Source: CAYJEQ01 sp964369235 (GTDB taxonomy: Bacteria > Bacillota > Clostridia > Oscillospirales > Ruminococcaceae). Taken from it: a DNA stretch of 57,715 bases. The stretch's first letter is position 1, and each line of letters begins with the position of its first letter. Where the stretch lies: positions 1-57,715 of the forward strand of contig CAYJEQ010000008.1 of the NCBI GenBank assembly GCA_964369235.1, in the 5' to 3' direction. A program made the translations under genes and the position numbers. Below are positions 41,601 through 51,277 of the stretch, in pieces. The notes under the pieces were generated by a model. That model was not told the origin of the DNA. It searched no databases and saw nothing but the letters and a program-made list of their open reading frames with translations.

Positions 41601-43385
41601 TTAGTATTTATTGTTGTTATTGGATAGTCTAGGCTGAAAACCACTGTCAAGCTTCTTTGGCTCAGGAGATGTGCCAAGGTCTTTTACTACCTCTGGGATT
41701 GCATTTAGCTTAAAGGAGTTAGTAATAGAGTTTAGTATATTGGACTGGGTTGCAAGCTCTTCACTTGCTGCAGCGCTTTCCTCACTAGTAGCAGAGTTTG
41801 CATGGATAACCATGCTGATTTTATTGATGTTATCAGTAACCTGCTGGATAGCTGCACTCTGTCCATGGGTAGCCTCAGAAATACTTGTAATAGTCTCACC
41901 CATATGCTGCGCTTCATTTACTACCTGTGATAGCTGATCAGCTGTAATCTGGGACAGTTCTACACCCTTGTTAATTGCAGCTATAGAAGCAGCGATTAGG
42001 GCATTTGTGCTTTGTGCAGCTTCTGCAGACTTAGCAGCTAGATTTCTAACTTCGTCCGCTACTACTGCAAATCCCTTACCGGCATTACCAGCTCTAGCAG
42101 CCTCTACTGCAGCATTTAGTGCTAGGATATTTGTCTGGAAGGCAATATCTTCAATGGTTTTATTAATTTTGCTAATTTCTTTAGATTTATCATCAATTTC
42201 ATTCATAGAGTTTATTAGCTGCTGCATGGTGTCGTTACCTGCAATAAGGGCAGTTGCAGCTGAATTAGCTTCCTCAGAAGCATTCTTAGCACTAAAGCTA
42301 ATATCCTTAATCTGGTCGGTTATTTCATTAATAGAAGTGGATAGGTCTTCAATAGATGATGACTGATCAATAGAGCCAGCAGCCAGTGACTGAGCACCAT
42401 TAGCAACCTGATTAGAACCCATCATAATCTGAGTAGAAGCAATAGCTACCTGATTAAGTGTCACATTAATTTTACTAGCAAATGTGGATAAGGACTGGTT
42501 AATCTCCTTAAAATCACCTACATATAGTTTCTCATTGCCACCTTTGTAGCTGGAGAAATCTCCAGAAGCAAACTGTAGAAGATTATTGTTAAGGTCATTA
42601 GTAATACCGTGTAGAGTTTGTACAGTTGTATGTAGATTTGCTGCTAATTGTCCAAATTCGTCCTTAGCAACATAGTTTATTTCAGCTTCGCTAAAATTAC
42701 CAGCAGATAGGGCAGATATGGATTTGCTAATGTGAGCTATAGGAGTTGTACAGGATTTAGTTAGTATTACACTAAATACAAGGGTCATAATAGTGCCGAT
42801 TAAAGTTAGCACTGCTAGGAATATAATGGAGTTAGTAGAATAGTTTATCTGATATTCATAAGCGGTAGCTGCTGAAGATTGAGTAATTGCTAGAAGATCG
42901 TCAACATATAACTGTGACTGAGTAAATGCTGGGAAGAAACTATCATAAAAGGCATCTTCAGCAGCCTGTGCATTACCTGCTTGTGCAAAGTTTAAGATTA
43001 ATTGTCTTTGCTGATTTGTTATAGCATTGGCATTGCCATAATTAGTTAATGCAGTATTAAATTCTTCAGAGACATTAAGAGCGCTTAGACTATTGTATAT
43101 TTCTTGGGACAGCTCATAGCTCTTGGTACTTTCATTAAATGTATCCACAATGGCGCTGGCATTGCCACTGGAAATTGTAGTAGCAAGTACCTTACCTACA
43201 TTGTCAGAATGGTTTTTCATCTCAGTTATATCAATATATAGCTCATAGGATTCATCGTGGAAAGTAATAAAGTGATCTCTAAGTGTGCCCAAAGCAAGTG
43301 CAGAGATTATACCTGTTATAATAAGTACCAACAAGCTAAGGCCTAAACATGTAGCGAATTTGAATTTTAGTTTTAGATTTTTCAT
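41601..43385 (-). CDS. Methyl-accepting chemotaxis protein
   Basis: A 594-residue chemoreceptor from ATG 43385 (AGAGGG site eight bases upstream). An N-terminal span is followed by a helical extracellular four-helix-bundle sensor of about 150 residues, a second span (SIIFLAVLTLIGTIMTLVFSV), a HAMP domain and a long signalling coiled coil. The hairpin tip with EAARAGNAGKGFAVVADEVR, which contacts CheA and CheW, is intact. No pentapeptide tail for CheR is seen. The ligand is unknown. No other che genes are in the window. Confidence 0.95.
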   Translation of the reverse strand: MKNLKLKFKFATCLGLSLLVLIITGIISALALGTLRDHFITFHDESYELYIDITEMKNHSDNVGKVLATTISSGNASAIVDTFNESTKSYELSQEIYNSLSALNVSEEFNTALTNYGNANAITNQQRQLILNFAQAGNAQAAEDAFYDSFFPAFTQSQLYVDDLLAITQSSAATAYEYQINYSTNSIIFLAVLTLIGTIMTLVFSVILTKSCTTPIAHISKSISALSAGNFSEAEINYVAKDEFGQLAANLHTTVQTLHGITNDLNNNLLQFASGDFSSYKGGNEKLYVGDFKEINQSLSTFASKINVTLNQVAIASTQIMMGSNQVANGAQSLAAGSIDQSSSIEDLSTSINEITDQIKDISFSAKNASEEANSAATALIAGNDTMQQLINSMNEIDDKSKEISKINKTIEDIAFQTNILALNAAVEAARAGNAGKGFAVVADEVRNLAAKSAEAAQSTNALIAASIAAINKGVELSQITADQLSQVVNEAQHMGETITSISEATHGQSAAIQQVTDNINKISMVIHANSATSEESAAASEELATQSNILNSITNSFKLNAIPEVVKDLGTSPEPKKLDSGFQPRLSNNNNKY

Positions 43386-43616
43386 GAGTACAACCCTCTT
43401 CTTTTTAATTATTTTAAATAAAAATTTAAACATTGCTCTAATTACTTATTATACTGCCATTAACTGCAAAAGTACAGATATTTTTCCAATTTAGTAATAA
43501 TTTTATTATATTTTGCTATTTTGTTATAGAAATAATAGTGTACTATAGTTATTTTTGAATAAATGTTATTATGATGTAACAATCCTATATAAATAGTTGA
43601 TTTACACTATAATATG

Positions 43617-43645
43617 TTGCAAAATACGCAAAAATATGATATAAT
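43617..43645 (+). promoter_or_regulatory. Promoter of the GGDEF-EAL gene
   Basis: TTGCAA (43617-43622) and TATAAT (43640-43645) are 17 bp apart, about 80 bp before the gene. The rest of 43386-43616 is AT-rich and must also hold the minus-strand chemoreceptor promoter. Confidence 0.7.
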
Positions 43646-43725
43646 TAACATAAATAGTCCTGTTTTGCTAATAATTAGCAGATATATGATAATTATTACA
43701 TATAAAATGTAATGGTTATCATTTA

Positions 43726-45957
43726 ATGGCATATGGGGGTGTAATCTTGAGGCAATCAGAAGTAAAACTAAGTTTTAAATTTGTAGTTATTATTATGTCT
43801 GTAATTTTAACTGTAGTTATATTAGGTCTTTTGCAGATTAATAAAAATATGTCAGATCAGCTTCACCAATCAATTAAGAGCGAATTAGAAAGTCATCTAA
43901 TACAACAACAGGAATTAATACAATTAGAATTTGAATATACAAGGTTAATATTTACTACGATAGCAAAATCTATATCAAATAGTGATATAGATAAATCAGC
44001 AATGGGAAGCTATCTAAATGAGCAGATACAAGGTACAACCTTTGATAGTATATACTATATTGGTTTAGATGGCACAGGTATCTCTAACACAGGACAGGTT
44101 AGAGATTTTACTGATGAGTATGCGTTTATAGATGGGCTTAACACTTCAGAGGTTAGAGCTAAAGCTAATACTGTAAACAGCCAAACTACTATTGATGTCT
44201 ATACAAGTGTATATAGAGATGGTTTGTTAGATGGTGTTTTAATAGCTGAGTATCCTCTATCTTCTTTATCTGGGAAAATAGTAGGAATAAATAGCCTAGG
44301 CAGTTATACTATTATTACCGATAGAGATGGAGAAACCCTATTCTCAACATCTAAGGAGTACCTAGCCTTAGATAGAGACACACTAAATGAGGCTGATTTT
44401 ATACTAGGGGATACACCTAGTGAAATTGTAAGTAACCTATATGATCTAAAAAGTGGATATACATATTTTAATGTCGGTGATATAACCAGAATGGCAGTGT
44501 ATCGTCCTCTTAATTATAATAACTGGCAACTAATTATCGTTGCTGACGAGCATTTTGTAGGAGAGGAAACTAGAGTTCTTACCGAAATAATGGTATATTC
44601 TAGTATAGTGGCATCTTTTTTAATTTGTGTATTTGTTCTTTATATATTCTATAGTAAATATACAGCTATCAAGGATATGGAGCAGGTTGCTTATTACGAT
44701 GAATTAACAGGTCTACCTAATACAACAAAACTAAAGTTAGAGATGGCGAAACTCCTTAAAACTAATAAGGATAAAGATTTTATTATTATTAAATGTGATA
44801 TTAATAGTTTTAAAGCTATAAATGAGATGTTTACCTTTGACATAGGTAATAAGGTTTTAAAGAGTTTTAAGAAGGTTAGGGAATCAGTAGATGAAGAAAC
44901 ATTAATAGTGGCACGAACAGGGGTAGATCAGTTTATCTTTTTTGCTGGCAATGGATTTTTTGATAAGTTAGAAGAACGAGCACATCTCTATGAAGCTGGC
45001 ATTAAACTTTATGTTCCCGAGCTTAATAGGTATCCTCTAACATTTAACTATGGTAGATATTTCATACCAAAGGGTGAGGAAGACATTGATGATATACTTA
45101 ATAAGGTGGTTATTGCCCATACAATGGCAAAGCAAAATAAAGGCAAAAAAACCACAATAGTCCACAACTATGATGATAGTTATAAAAATCAAATTATCCT
45201 TCATGCTAAAATTACTAATGAGATGTATCAAGCTTTAGAACAGGGGGAGTTTATACCTTATCTACAGCCAAAGTTTAGGATATCTGACAATAAGCTAATT
45301 GGAGCAGAAGCTCTTGTAAGGTGGATAAAACCCTCAGGGGAAATGGTTTACCCAGATGTGTTTATACCTTTATTTGAAGCAAATGGATTTATAACAACGC
45401 TGGACAAATATGTTTTAGAGTCGGTTTGTCAGAATATTAGACGATGGATTGACGCTGGATACGAGCTTTTCCCAGTGGCAGTTAACTTCTCAAGAGGCAA
45501 TTTAGAAAATGATAAATTTGTAGAGGAGATAAAAGAGATAGTTGATAGATATAGCCTACCTCATAATTTAATAGAGATTGAGCTAACTGAATCTGCCATT
45601 ATCAATAATGAAAAAATATTTGAATCAATTCTCAAACAGCTAAGTGATGAAGGCTTTGTAATATCTATTGACGACTTTGGCTCAGGTTACTCATCACTAG
45701 GACTTCTTAAAAATCTAAATATCCACACCCTTAAACTGGACAGAAGTTTCTTTGTAAATAGTAGTGGCACCAGAGGAGATTTAGTGGTACATGGTATTGT
45801 GAAACTGGCTCACAGTCTAAATATGCAGGTGGTAGCTGAGGGGATAGAGGAGCAGGTACAGGTAGATTTCTTAAAATCCATTGGTTGTGAATATGGACAA
45901 GGGTATTTCTTTGCAAGACCTATGCCAATAGAACAGCTGGAGCGTGATTTTATATAA
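43726..45957 (+). CDS. Membrane-bound GGDEF-EAL protein, predicted c-di-GMP phosphodiesterase
   Basis: A 743-residue protein with an N-terminal span, an extracellular dCache-like sensor of about 250 residues, a second span (VYSSIVASFLICVFVLYIFY), a GGDEF domain and an EAL domain. The GGDEF signature is replaced by GVDQF, so cyclase activity is probably lost. The EAL domain keeps GAEALVRW, ELTESA, the SIDDFGSGYSSLG loop, KLDRSFF, AEGIE and GQGYFF, so it should hydrolyse c-di-GMP. ATG 43726 has no ribosome site; TTG 43747 has GGGGGTG at good distance and may be the real start. It is divergent from the chemoreceptor gene. Confidence 0.93.
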   Translation: MAYGGVILRQSEVKLSFKFVVIIMSVILTVVILGLLQINKNMSDQLHQSIKSELESHLIQQQELIQLEFEYTRLIFTTIAKSISNSDIDKSAMGSYLNEQIQGTTFDSIYYIGLDGTGISNTGQVRDFTDEYAFIDGLNTSEVRAKANTVNSQTTIDVYTSVYRDGLLDGVLIAEYPLSSLSGKIVGINSLGSYTIITDRDGETLFSTSKEYLALDRDTLNEADFILGDTPSEIVSNLYDLKSGYTYFNVGDITRMAVYRPLNYNNWQLIIVADEHFVGEETRVLTEIMVYSSIVASFLICVFVLYIFYSKYTAIKDMEQVAYYDELTGLPNTTKLKLEMAKLLKTNKDKDFIIIKCDINSFKAINEMFTFDIGNKVLKSFKKVRESVDEETLIVARTGVDQFIFFAGNGFFDKLEERAHLYEAGIKLYVPELNRYPLTFNYGRYFIPKGEEDIDDILNKVVIAHTMAKQNKGKKTTIVHNYDDSYKNQIILHAKITNEMYQALEQGEFIPYLQPKFRISDNKLIGAEALVRWIKPSGEMVYPDVFIPLFEANGFITTLDKYVLESVCQNIRRWIDAGYELFPVAVNFSRGNLENDKFVEEIKEIVDRYSLPHNLIEIELTESAIINNEKIFESILKQLSDEGFVISIDDFGSGYSSLGLLKNLNIHTLKLDRSFFVNSSGTRGDLVVHGIVKLAHSLNMQVVAEGIEEQVQVDFLKSIGCEYGQGYFFARPMPIEQLERDFI

Positions 45958-45960
45958 TGC

Positions 45961-46075
45961 AAAATGTAACATCGAGATTACATTTTACTTGACAAATAAA
46001 TTTGCAGTGGTATAATAAACATAATTAAGCACCGCTGATTCTTAGGTTTGTGGGTGTTTATTATATTTTAAAATA
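45961..46075. repeat. Terminator hairpin and TATAATAAAC-type element
   Basis: AAAATGTAA / TTACATTTT (45961-45986) is a probable terminator of the GGDEF-EAL gene. From 46011, TATAATAAACATAATT... to a GTGTTTATTATAT end near 46055-46070 is a diverged copy of the TATAATAAACAC inverted repeat. Confidence 0.65.
45989..46016 (+). promoter_or_regulatory. Promoter of the YjfB-like gene
   Basis: TTGACA (45989-45994) and TATAAT (46011-46016) are 16 bp apart. The -10 box coincides with the first bases of the inverted-repeat element, so the transcript would begin inside that element. Confidence 0.75.
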
Positions 46076-46133
46076 TGTAAGATTTAGTATTTCGTTATAG
46101 TTTTACAGATATTATGAAAGGTAGGATATTAAT

Positions 46134-46322
46134 ATGGATATGTTATCAGCAAGTTACGCATCTATGGCAGCAAGCCTACAGCAAACACTATCTCTGTCAA
46201 TGGCTGATATGGTAACTAACGGAAGCCTTAGCCAGATGAGTGCATCAGTTGAACAGGTTTCACAGACATACACAGCACCACCAACCGATGGTGTTGGGGT
46301 AAACCTAGATGCAAGAGCATAA
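46134..46322 (+). CDS. YjfB-family putative motility protein
   Basis: A 62-residue protein, MDMLSASYASMAASLQQTLS followed by LSMADMVTNGSL and a short tail. The Ala/Ser/Gln-rich amphipathic helix is the pattern of the YjfB family, which is found in motile Firmicutes and often controlled with flagellar genes, though its role is unknown. The start has AAAGG upstream. It stands alone near a chemoreceptor and a c-di-GMP phosphodiesterase, which supports a link to motility. Confidence 0.75.
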   Translation: MDMLSASYASMAASLQQTLSLSMADMVTNGSLSQMSASVEQVSQTYTAPPTDGVGVNLDARA

Positions 46323-46340
46323 TACATAATAAAAGCTAAA

Positions 46341-46366
46341 CAGCCCATCTTAGTGATGGGCTGTTT
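46341..46366 (+). terminator. Terminator of the YjfB-like gene
   Basis: CAGCCCATC and GATGGGCTG form a perfect 9-bp stem followed by four Ts, 18 bp after the stop. Confidence 0.85.
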
Positions 46367-46406
46367 TGGGCTTCTATATAGACTTTTAAAAAAATCTTAG
46401 AGAGGA

Positions 46407-46450
46407 ATTACATGGGGGTATTCCTCTGACTATAGTCAGGGAAAGAATAC
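46407..46450. repeat. Diverged REP-like hairpin
   Basis: GTATTC...CTGAC-TATA-GTCAG...GAATAC makes a nested hairpin preceded by AATTACATGGGG, similar to the flank of the 29.3-kb REP-like copy. Confidence 0.45.
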
Positions 46451-46463
46451 TATATAAAGAAAA

Positions 46464-46489
46464 AAGGCAGATGGGTTCCCATCTGCCTT
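46464..46489 (-). terminator. Terminator of the BMP-type ABC importer operon
   Basis: On the minus strand AAGGCAGATGGG and CCCATCTGCCTT pair around AAC and run into six Ts, 14 bp after the last stop codon of the operon. Confidence 0.9.
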
Positions 46490-46502
46490 AGTATTTAAAT
46501 TA

Positions 46503-47429
46503 TTATCTACTACCTTTAATGTAAGGTACACCACTTGCCTTAGGAGCTTGGGATTTACCTACAAATAGGATTAGTACAACGATTGTTAGTACATATGGTA
46601 CCATTGCTAGAATCTGGGACGGGATAAAGTTTTCGCCACCACCTAGTATAACAACTAGAGCCTGTGAGAAACCAAATAGGAAACAGGAAGCCACAGAGCC
46701 CTGTGGAGTCCATTTACCGAATATTACTGCAGCTAGGGCGATAAATCCATGTCCTGAGATAATGGTTGGGGAGAATACAGATACTACGGCTAGTGTCTGA
46801 GCAGCTCCACCAAAACCAGCAAGAACACCGGAGATAATAACTGCTGTATATCTTACTGCAAAAACATTGATGCCTAGAGTATCAGCAGCAGCAGGATGTT
46901 CACCTACAGCAATTAGTCGTAGACCCCATTTAGTTTTGTATAGAACAAACCAAAGGACTACAGCAGCAATAAGAGCCAGTACAATAGTAATGTCAAAGTT
47001 AAACATCTTAAGGAACTCATTATCGCTAATATCCATAAAGGAGAAGATTTTAGGTAGTTTATTAGGAACTGGTCTAGTCATTGTAGCACCGTCAAAAAGC
47101 ATACGGGATACAAACAGAGAGATGCCTAGACCTAAAAAGTTAATAGCTACACCGGAGATTGTTTGGTTAGCCCTAAAGGTAACACAAGCAATTGCATGAA
47201 TAAGAGCAAGAAGTCCACCGGCAATACCAGCAGCAAAGAAACCAATCCAAGCATTTTCGGAAAAATAGCCTACAGCAGCGCCGGTAAAAGCACCAAATAC
47301 CATCATTCCTTCGATACCGATGTTAACAACACCGGAGCGTTCAGATACCACCCCACCTAAAGCACCAAAAATAAGTGGAGCAGAGTAGATTAGTGTGATA
47401 GTTATTATTAAAGCAAAAGTATTAAACAT
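46503..47429 (-). CDS. ABC transporter permease, BMP/nucleoside type (second permease)
   Basis: A 308-residue permease of the branched-chain/simple-sugar-like superfamily, subgroup serving BMP (nucleoside) binding proteins, like B. subtilis NupQ. It has LGGVVSERSGVVNIGIEGMM early, GVAINFLGLGIS and GEHPAAADTLGINV, then SGHGFIALAAVIFGKWTP. It overlaps the preceding permease gene by 8 bp. Together with that permease and the double ATPase it should import nucleosides or a related purine compound. Confidence 0.92.
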   Translation of the reverse strand: MFNTFALIITITLIYSAPLIFGALGGVVSERSGVVNIGIEGMMVFGAFTGAAVGYFSENAWIGFFAAGIAGGLLALIHAIACVTFRANQTISGVAINFLGLGISLFVSRMLFDGATMTRPVPNKLPKIFSFMDISDNEFLKMFNFDITIVLALIAAVVLWFVLYKTKWGLRLIAVGEHPAAADTLGINVFAVRYTAVIISGVLAGFGGAAQTLAVVSVFSPTIISGHGFIALAAVIFGKWTPQGSVASCFLFGFSQALVVILGGGENFIPSQILAMVPYVLTIVVLILFVGKSQAPKASGVPYIKGSR

Positions 47430-48555
47430 TAGTTTTGCCCCCTTTCTGCTTCTTTGCTAGTTTATCAGCAAGCATAGTAAAGGCTGGAGTCATAGCTACA
47501 AAGAATACTATTGTACCGATAACGATATTGATAATTTCACTAGGAGCACCTACCTGAGACTGAATGGAGGTGCTGCCGTATTTAAGCATACCGAATAGGA
47601 AGCCAGAAAGGATACAACCTATAGGGGAGCTGTTAGCGATTAGTGCAACAGATATACCGTCAAAACCATAGCCTTCGTGAGTTGCAAGAGTTGCAATACG
47701 ATGAGGAACGATACCAGCAATCTGTAATGCACCAGCTAGACCAGCAATAGCACCAGCCATACCCATGGAGTAGATGATGTTTTGCTTTACATTAATACCA
47801 TTAAACTTAGAAGCATCAGGATTAAATCCTACAGAGCGAAGCTCATAGCCTTTAGTTGTACGATTAAGTAAAAACCACACTAAAAATACTACAATTATAG
47901 CAACTACTATACCGTAGTTAAGGTCGGTTCTAAGGATAACCTCTGATAGGAACGGATCATCAGCAAGCTGTTGTCTCCCCTCGCTAGTAGCTTTTAAGCC
48001 GCCCATTACAGTGGATTTAGCTGAATCCATAATGGAGATAGAGGACTCAGAGCCTTCATTTTTTACACCTGGAAGGGTGATGATGTAGTTATTTAGATAT
48101 AGTGCAATCCAGTTTAGCATAATACAGGTAATAACCTCATGGATACCAAACTTAGCTTTAAGGTAACCAGAGATAGATCCCCATAAACCAGCTGCAATCA
48201 TACCGGCTAAAATCATAGCGATAAAATGTAGTGGAGCTGCCATTGGTACAAAAGCACCAACTAGTACAGCTGCTACACCACCGATAATATATTGTCCTTC
48301 AGCACCGATGTTAAACAGCCCTGTTTTAAAAGCAAAGGCAACACTTAGACCGGTAAGGATAATAGGGGTACTTCTAATAATAACCTGAGCGATATATCTA
48401 GGTTTAGAGAAGATACCACTTATTAGGGCAGCATATGCTGCAATAGGATCATATCCAGCAGAAGCTAGGATAATTGCACCCACAACAAAGCCTAAAACTA
48501 TAGAACAAAGTATGGCTGTGAGGGGATTTTTTAAAATTTTAATCAGTTTATTCAT
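47422..48555 (-). CDS. ABC transporter permease, BMP/nucleoside type (first permease)
   Basis: A 377-residue permease like NupP, with about ten spans. Family blocks include PIILTGLSVAFAFKTGLFNIG, EGQYIIGGVAAV, FGIHEVITCIMLNWIALYLN and the late GYGFDGISVALIANSSPIG. The start ATG 48555 follows AAGGGGG, and the preceding ATPase gene ends 2 bp away. An insertion of about 45 residues around GVKNEGSESSISIMDSA replaces the usual short loop, which is common in the longer subgroup. Confidence 0.92.
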   Translation of the reverse strand: MNKLIKILKNPLTAILCSIVLGFVVGAIILASAGYDPIAAYAALISGIFSKPRYIAQVIIRSTPIILTGLSVAFAFKTGLFNIGAEGQYIIGGVAAVLVGAFVPMAAPLHFIAMILAGMIAAGLWGSISGYLKAKFGIHEVITCIMLNWIALYLNNYIITLPGVKNEGSESSISIMDSAKSTVMGGLKATSEGRQQLADDPFLSEVILRTDLNYGIVVAIIVVFLVWFLLNRTTKGYELRSVGFNPDASKFNGINVKQNIIYSMGMAGAIAGLAGALQIAGIVPHRIATLATHEGYGFDGISVALIANSSPIGCILSGFLFGMLKYGSTSIQSQVGAPSEIINIVIGTIVFFVAMTPAFTMLADKLAKKQKGGKTNV

Positions 48556-48556
48556 A

Positions 48557-50092
48557 CTATTCCCCCTTGCTACCACCAGCCATTAATAGGCCGATAGTGT
48601 TTTCATCTGCATCTTCACCGTCGATAATATCTACAATTTTACCATCGTAGATAACTGCAATACGGTCAGATACATCTAGCACTTCATCTAGCTCAAGTGA
48701 AACTAGTAAAACTGCCTTGCCTTGGTCACGCTGTGCCACAAGTGACTGATGAACGAACTCAATAGCACCAACATCAAGACCTCTTGTAGGCTGTACAGCA
48801 ATTAGTAGATCCGGATTGTTAGAAACTTCTCTACCAATAATAATCTTCTGCTGATTACCACCGGATAAAGCTCTAGACTTTAAGTTCTGGCTATCAGCTG
48901 GACGGATGTCAAATTCCTCAATAAGCTTAGTAGCATATTTCTGGAATTCTTTAAGGTTTAGGATACCATTTTTAGAAAGAGGTTCCTGTTTAAACTTAGA
49001 CATACCTGCATTTTCCGCAACGGTAAAATCTAACACCAATCCATGTTTATGTCTATCCTCAGGAATAGTGGAAATCTTACTGGAGATAGTAGTTTTAGGC
49101 AGGGTGTTTTGAATTTCCTTACCCTCCATTATAATCTTACCAGAACTAGCAGGAACAAGGTTCATAATTGCATTTACAAGCTCGGTTTGTCCGTTGCCAT
49201 CAATACCAGCAATACCAAGGATTTCTCCCTTTCTCACCTGTAGTGATAGATCGTTAACCTTGTTAATGCCACGACTATCCTTAACCACGAGATTTTCTAT
49301 AGAGAATATAATATCTCCAGGTTTAGCTTTTTCCTTCTCAATATGAAGATCAACCTGACGGCCTACCATCATCTCTGCCAGTCCAATTTCGTCAGTTTGT
49401 GATACATCAACTGTGTCGATGAAATTACCACGACGGATAATTGTACATTCATGGGCAGATTGCTTAATTTCCTTTAATTTATGGGTAATGATAATAATAG
49501 TCTTACCATCATCAATAAGTTTTTGCATAATAGCAATAAGCTCGGTGATTTCCTGTGGAGTAAGAACAGCTGTTGGCTCATCTAGTATTAGGATATCTAC
49601 CCCTCTAAATAATGCCTTTAGTATCTCAACACGCTGTTGCATACCTACAGAAATATCTTCGATTTTCTGTAGTGGATCAATATATAACCCATACTGCTCT
49701 GAGATGGTGTTTATTCTTTTAATAACTTCCTTTTCGTCAATAACCCCCATGGACTTAGTAATCTCGCTACCAAGTATCATGTTCTGGGCAACTGTGAAGT
49801 TTTCAACTAACATAAAATGCTGATGAACCATTCCTATACCCTTTGCAATTGCATCAGAAGGGCCTTTAAACTGTGTTGTTTCACCATTTATAGCAATGCT
49901 GCCACTGTCGTATTGATACAGGCCGTAAAGTATATTCATAAGTGTGGATTTGCCTGCGCCATTCTCTCCGAGAAGAGCATGGATAGTGCCTTTTTTAACC
50001 TTTAACTGGACTTCATTAAGTGCACAAAATCCACCAAAATATTTTGAAATACCTTGCATTTCAACTGCGTATTCTATCTGTTTAGATGACAT
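48557..50092 (-). CDS. ABC transporter ATP-binding protein with two ATPase domains (NupO/RbsA-like)
   Basis: A 511-residue double ATPase. The first half has GENGAGKSTLMNI, a Q-loop GMVHQHFMLVENFTVAQN and ILILDEPTAVLTPQE. The second has the degenerate P-loop GIDGNGQTELV and LSGGNQQKIIIGREV with DLLIAVQPTRGLDVGA. This asymmetry is normal for sugar/nucleoside importers. AAAGGAGG precedes the start, 21 bp after the stop of the aldo/keto reductase gene, so all four genes probably share a transcript. The BMP lipoprotein that would bind the substrate is not encoded here. Confidence 0.94.
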   Translation of the reverse strand: MSSKQIEYAVEMQGISKYFGGFCALNEVQLKVKKGTIHALLGENGAGKSTLMNILYGLYQYDSGSIAINGETTQFKGPSDAIAKGIGMVHQHFMLVENFTVAQNMILGSEITKSMGVIDEKEVIKRINTISEQYGLYIDPLQKIEDISVGMQQRVEILKALFRGVDILILDEPTAVLTPQEITELIAIMQKLIDDGKTIIIITHKLKEIKQSAHECTIIRRGNFIDTVDVSQTDEIGLAEMMVGRQVDLHIEKEKAKPGDIIFSIENLVVKDSRGINKVNDLSLQVRKGEILGIAGIDGNGQTELVNAIMNLVPASSGKIIMEGKEIQNTLPKTTISSKISTIPEDRHKHGLVLDFTVAENAGMSKFKQEPLSKNGILNLKEFQKYATKLIEEFDIRPADSQNLKSRALSGGNQQKIIIGREVSNNPDLLIAVQPTRGLDVGAIEFVHQSLVAQRDQGKAVLLVSLELDEVLDVSDRIAVIYDGKIVDIIDGEDADENTIGLLMAGGSKGE

Positions 50093-50113
50093 GGTATTCC
50101 TCCTTTCCTTGGG

Positions 50114-51277
50114 TTACAGTTTTGTTTGTGTTCTAGGATCACCTGCAAAAGTTTCCCCTAGTGGTTCTAGGGTTTCATGACATTTACCTAGTTCATTGAT
50201 TATTTTTATAAGCTGAGGACATAGCTTTTCGCATTTTCCACAGGATACACAATTATTAGCCTTGTTAGCCTTATCAAAATACACATGGTACTCGTTAAAT
50301 GCTCTCCAAGTGTTACCAAACATCTTTAGCAGATTATAGGTTTTAAATATTGTAGGGATATCCACCCCTACTGGACATGGCATACAATAGCCACAGCCTG
50401 TACAGGGAATAGTAGCAATATTGTTTATTGCTTCACTAACCTTATTAATAAGGGACAGTTCCTCACTATTTAGCTTCATATCCTCGGAAAAAGTATTTAC
50501 ATTATCTATTACATGATCAAGATGGGACATGCCAGAAAGAACTACCTTAACATTAGAATGACTGGTCAGCCAACGAAGTGCCCAGGAGGTTTCGCTTTTA
50601 CTGTTATTATAATCCTTGTAAATTTTTCCGATTTCCTCAGGTAGTTTAGAAAGAAAACCACCACGAGTAGGCTCCATAATCATAGCAGGGATATTTCTAG
50701 CCTTAAGTATATCATAAAGCTTGTCCCCGTCCATTAACTTATTGTCAATATAGTTATACTGTATCTGGACAAAATCCCAGTTGTAGTAATCTACTATCTC
50801 CTGAAAAGTATCGGATATATCATGGTAGGAAAAGCCAATGTACTTAATCTTACCCTGACTGCGCATATCTTCTAAAAATTTAAAAACTTCTAAATCCTTA
50901 CATTTCTTAAATCGCTCGTAGTTAATTGCATGTATAAGATAGAAGTCGATATAATCAGTTTGTAGTTTTTCAAGCTGTGTTTGTAAAGCTTTCTCCATAT
51001 CCTCTCGACTATTAATAAGCCAGATTGGAAGTTTATCGGCTAGGTAGTAGCTGTCTCTGGGGTATTTTTTCATGGCTTCCCCTAGAAAGGTTTCTGACTG
51101 GCCACCATGATAGGTATAAGCAGTGTCATAGTAAGTAACACCATTATTGTAAGCATGGTCAATCATCTTAAAACCATGTTCGTAATCTATCTTGCCATCT
51201 ACAGTAGGTAGTCGCATACAGCCAAAGCCAATAGACGATACATTAATATCTAGTTTCTGAAGTTTAGATATCTGCAT
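50114..51277 (-). CDS. Aldo/keto reductase with C-terminal ferredoxin-type [4Fe-4S] domain
   Basis: A 387-residue two-part protein. The N-terminal TIM barrel has the aldo/keto reductase tetrad region GVTYYDTAYTYHGGQ (Asp, Tyr), then LADKLP (Lys) and DFYLIHAI (His). The C-terminal part has CTGCGYCMPCPVGVDIP and CVSCGKCEKLCP, two iron-sulfur cluster motifs. This COG1453-type architecture is common in anaerobes, where it may couple carbonyl reduction to ferredoxin-like electron transfer. Substrate is unknown. It is the first gene of a transcript that continues into the BMP-type importer. Confidence 0.92.
   Translation of the reverse strand: MQISKLQKLDINVSSIGFGCMRLPTVDGKIDYEHGFKMIDHAYNNGVTYYDTAYTYHGGQSETFLGEAMKKYPRDSYYLADKLPIWLINSREDMEKALQTQLEKLQTDYIDFYLIHAINYERFKKCKDLEVFKFLEDMRSQGKIKYIGFSYHDISDTFQEIVDYYNWDFVQIQYNYIDNKLMDGDKLYDILKARNIPAMIMEPTRGGFLSKLPEEIGKIYKDYNNSKSETSWALRWLTSHSNVKVVLSGMSHLDHVIDNVNTFSEDMKLNSEELSLINKVSEAINNIATIPCTGCGYCMPCPVGVDIPTIFKTYNLLKMFGNTWRAFNEYHVYFDKANKANNCVSCGKCEKLCPQLIKIINELGKCHETLEPLGETFAGDPRTQTKL

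Noticed and set aside
43600..43725. c-di-GMP riboswitch before the GGDEF-EAL gene
   Set aside because: I looked for the conserved GEMM core elements and saw none. Only an ordinary promoter is visible.
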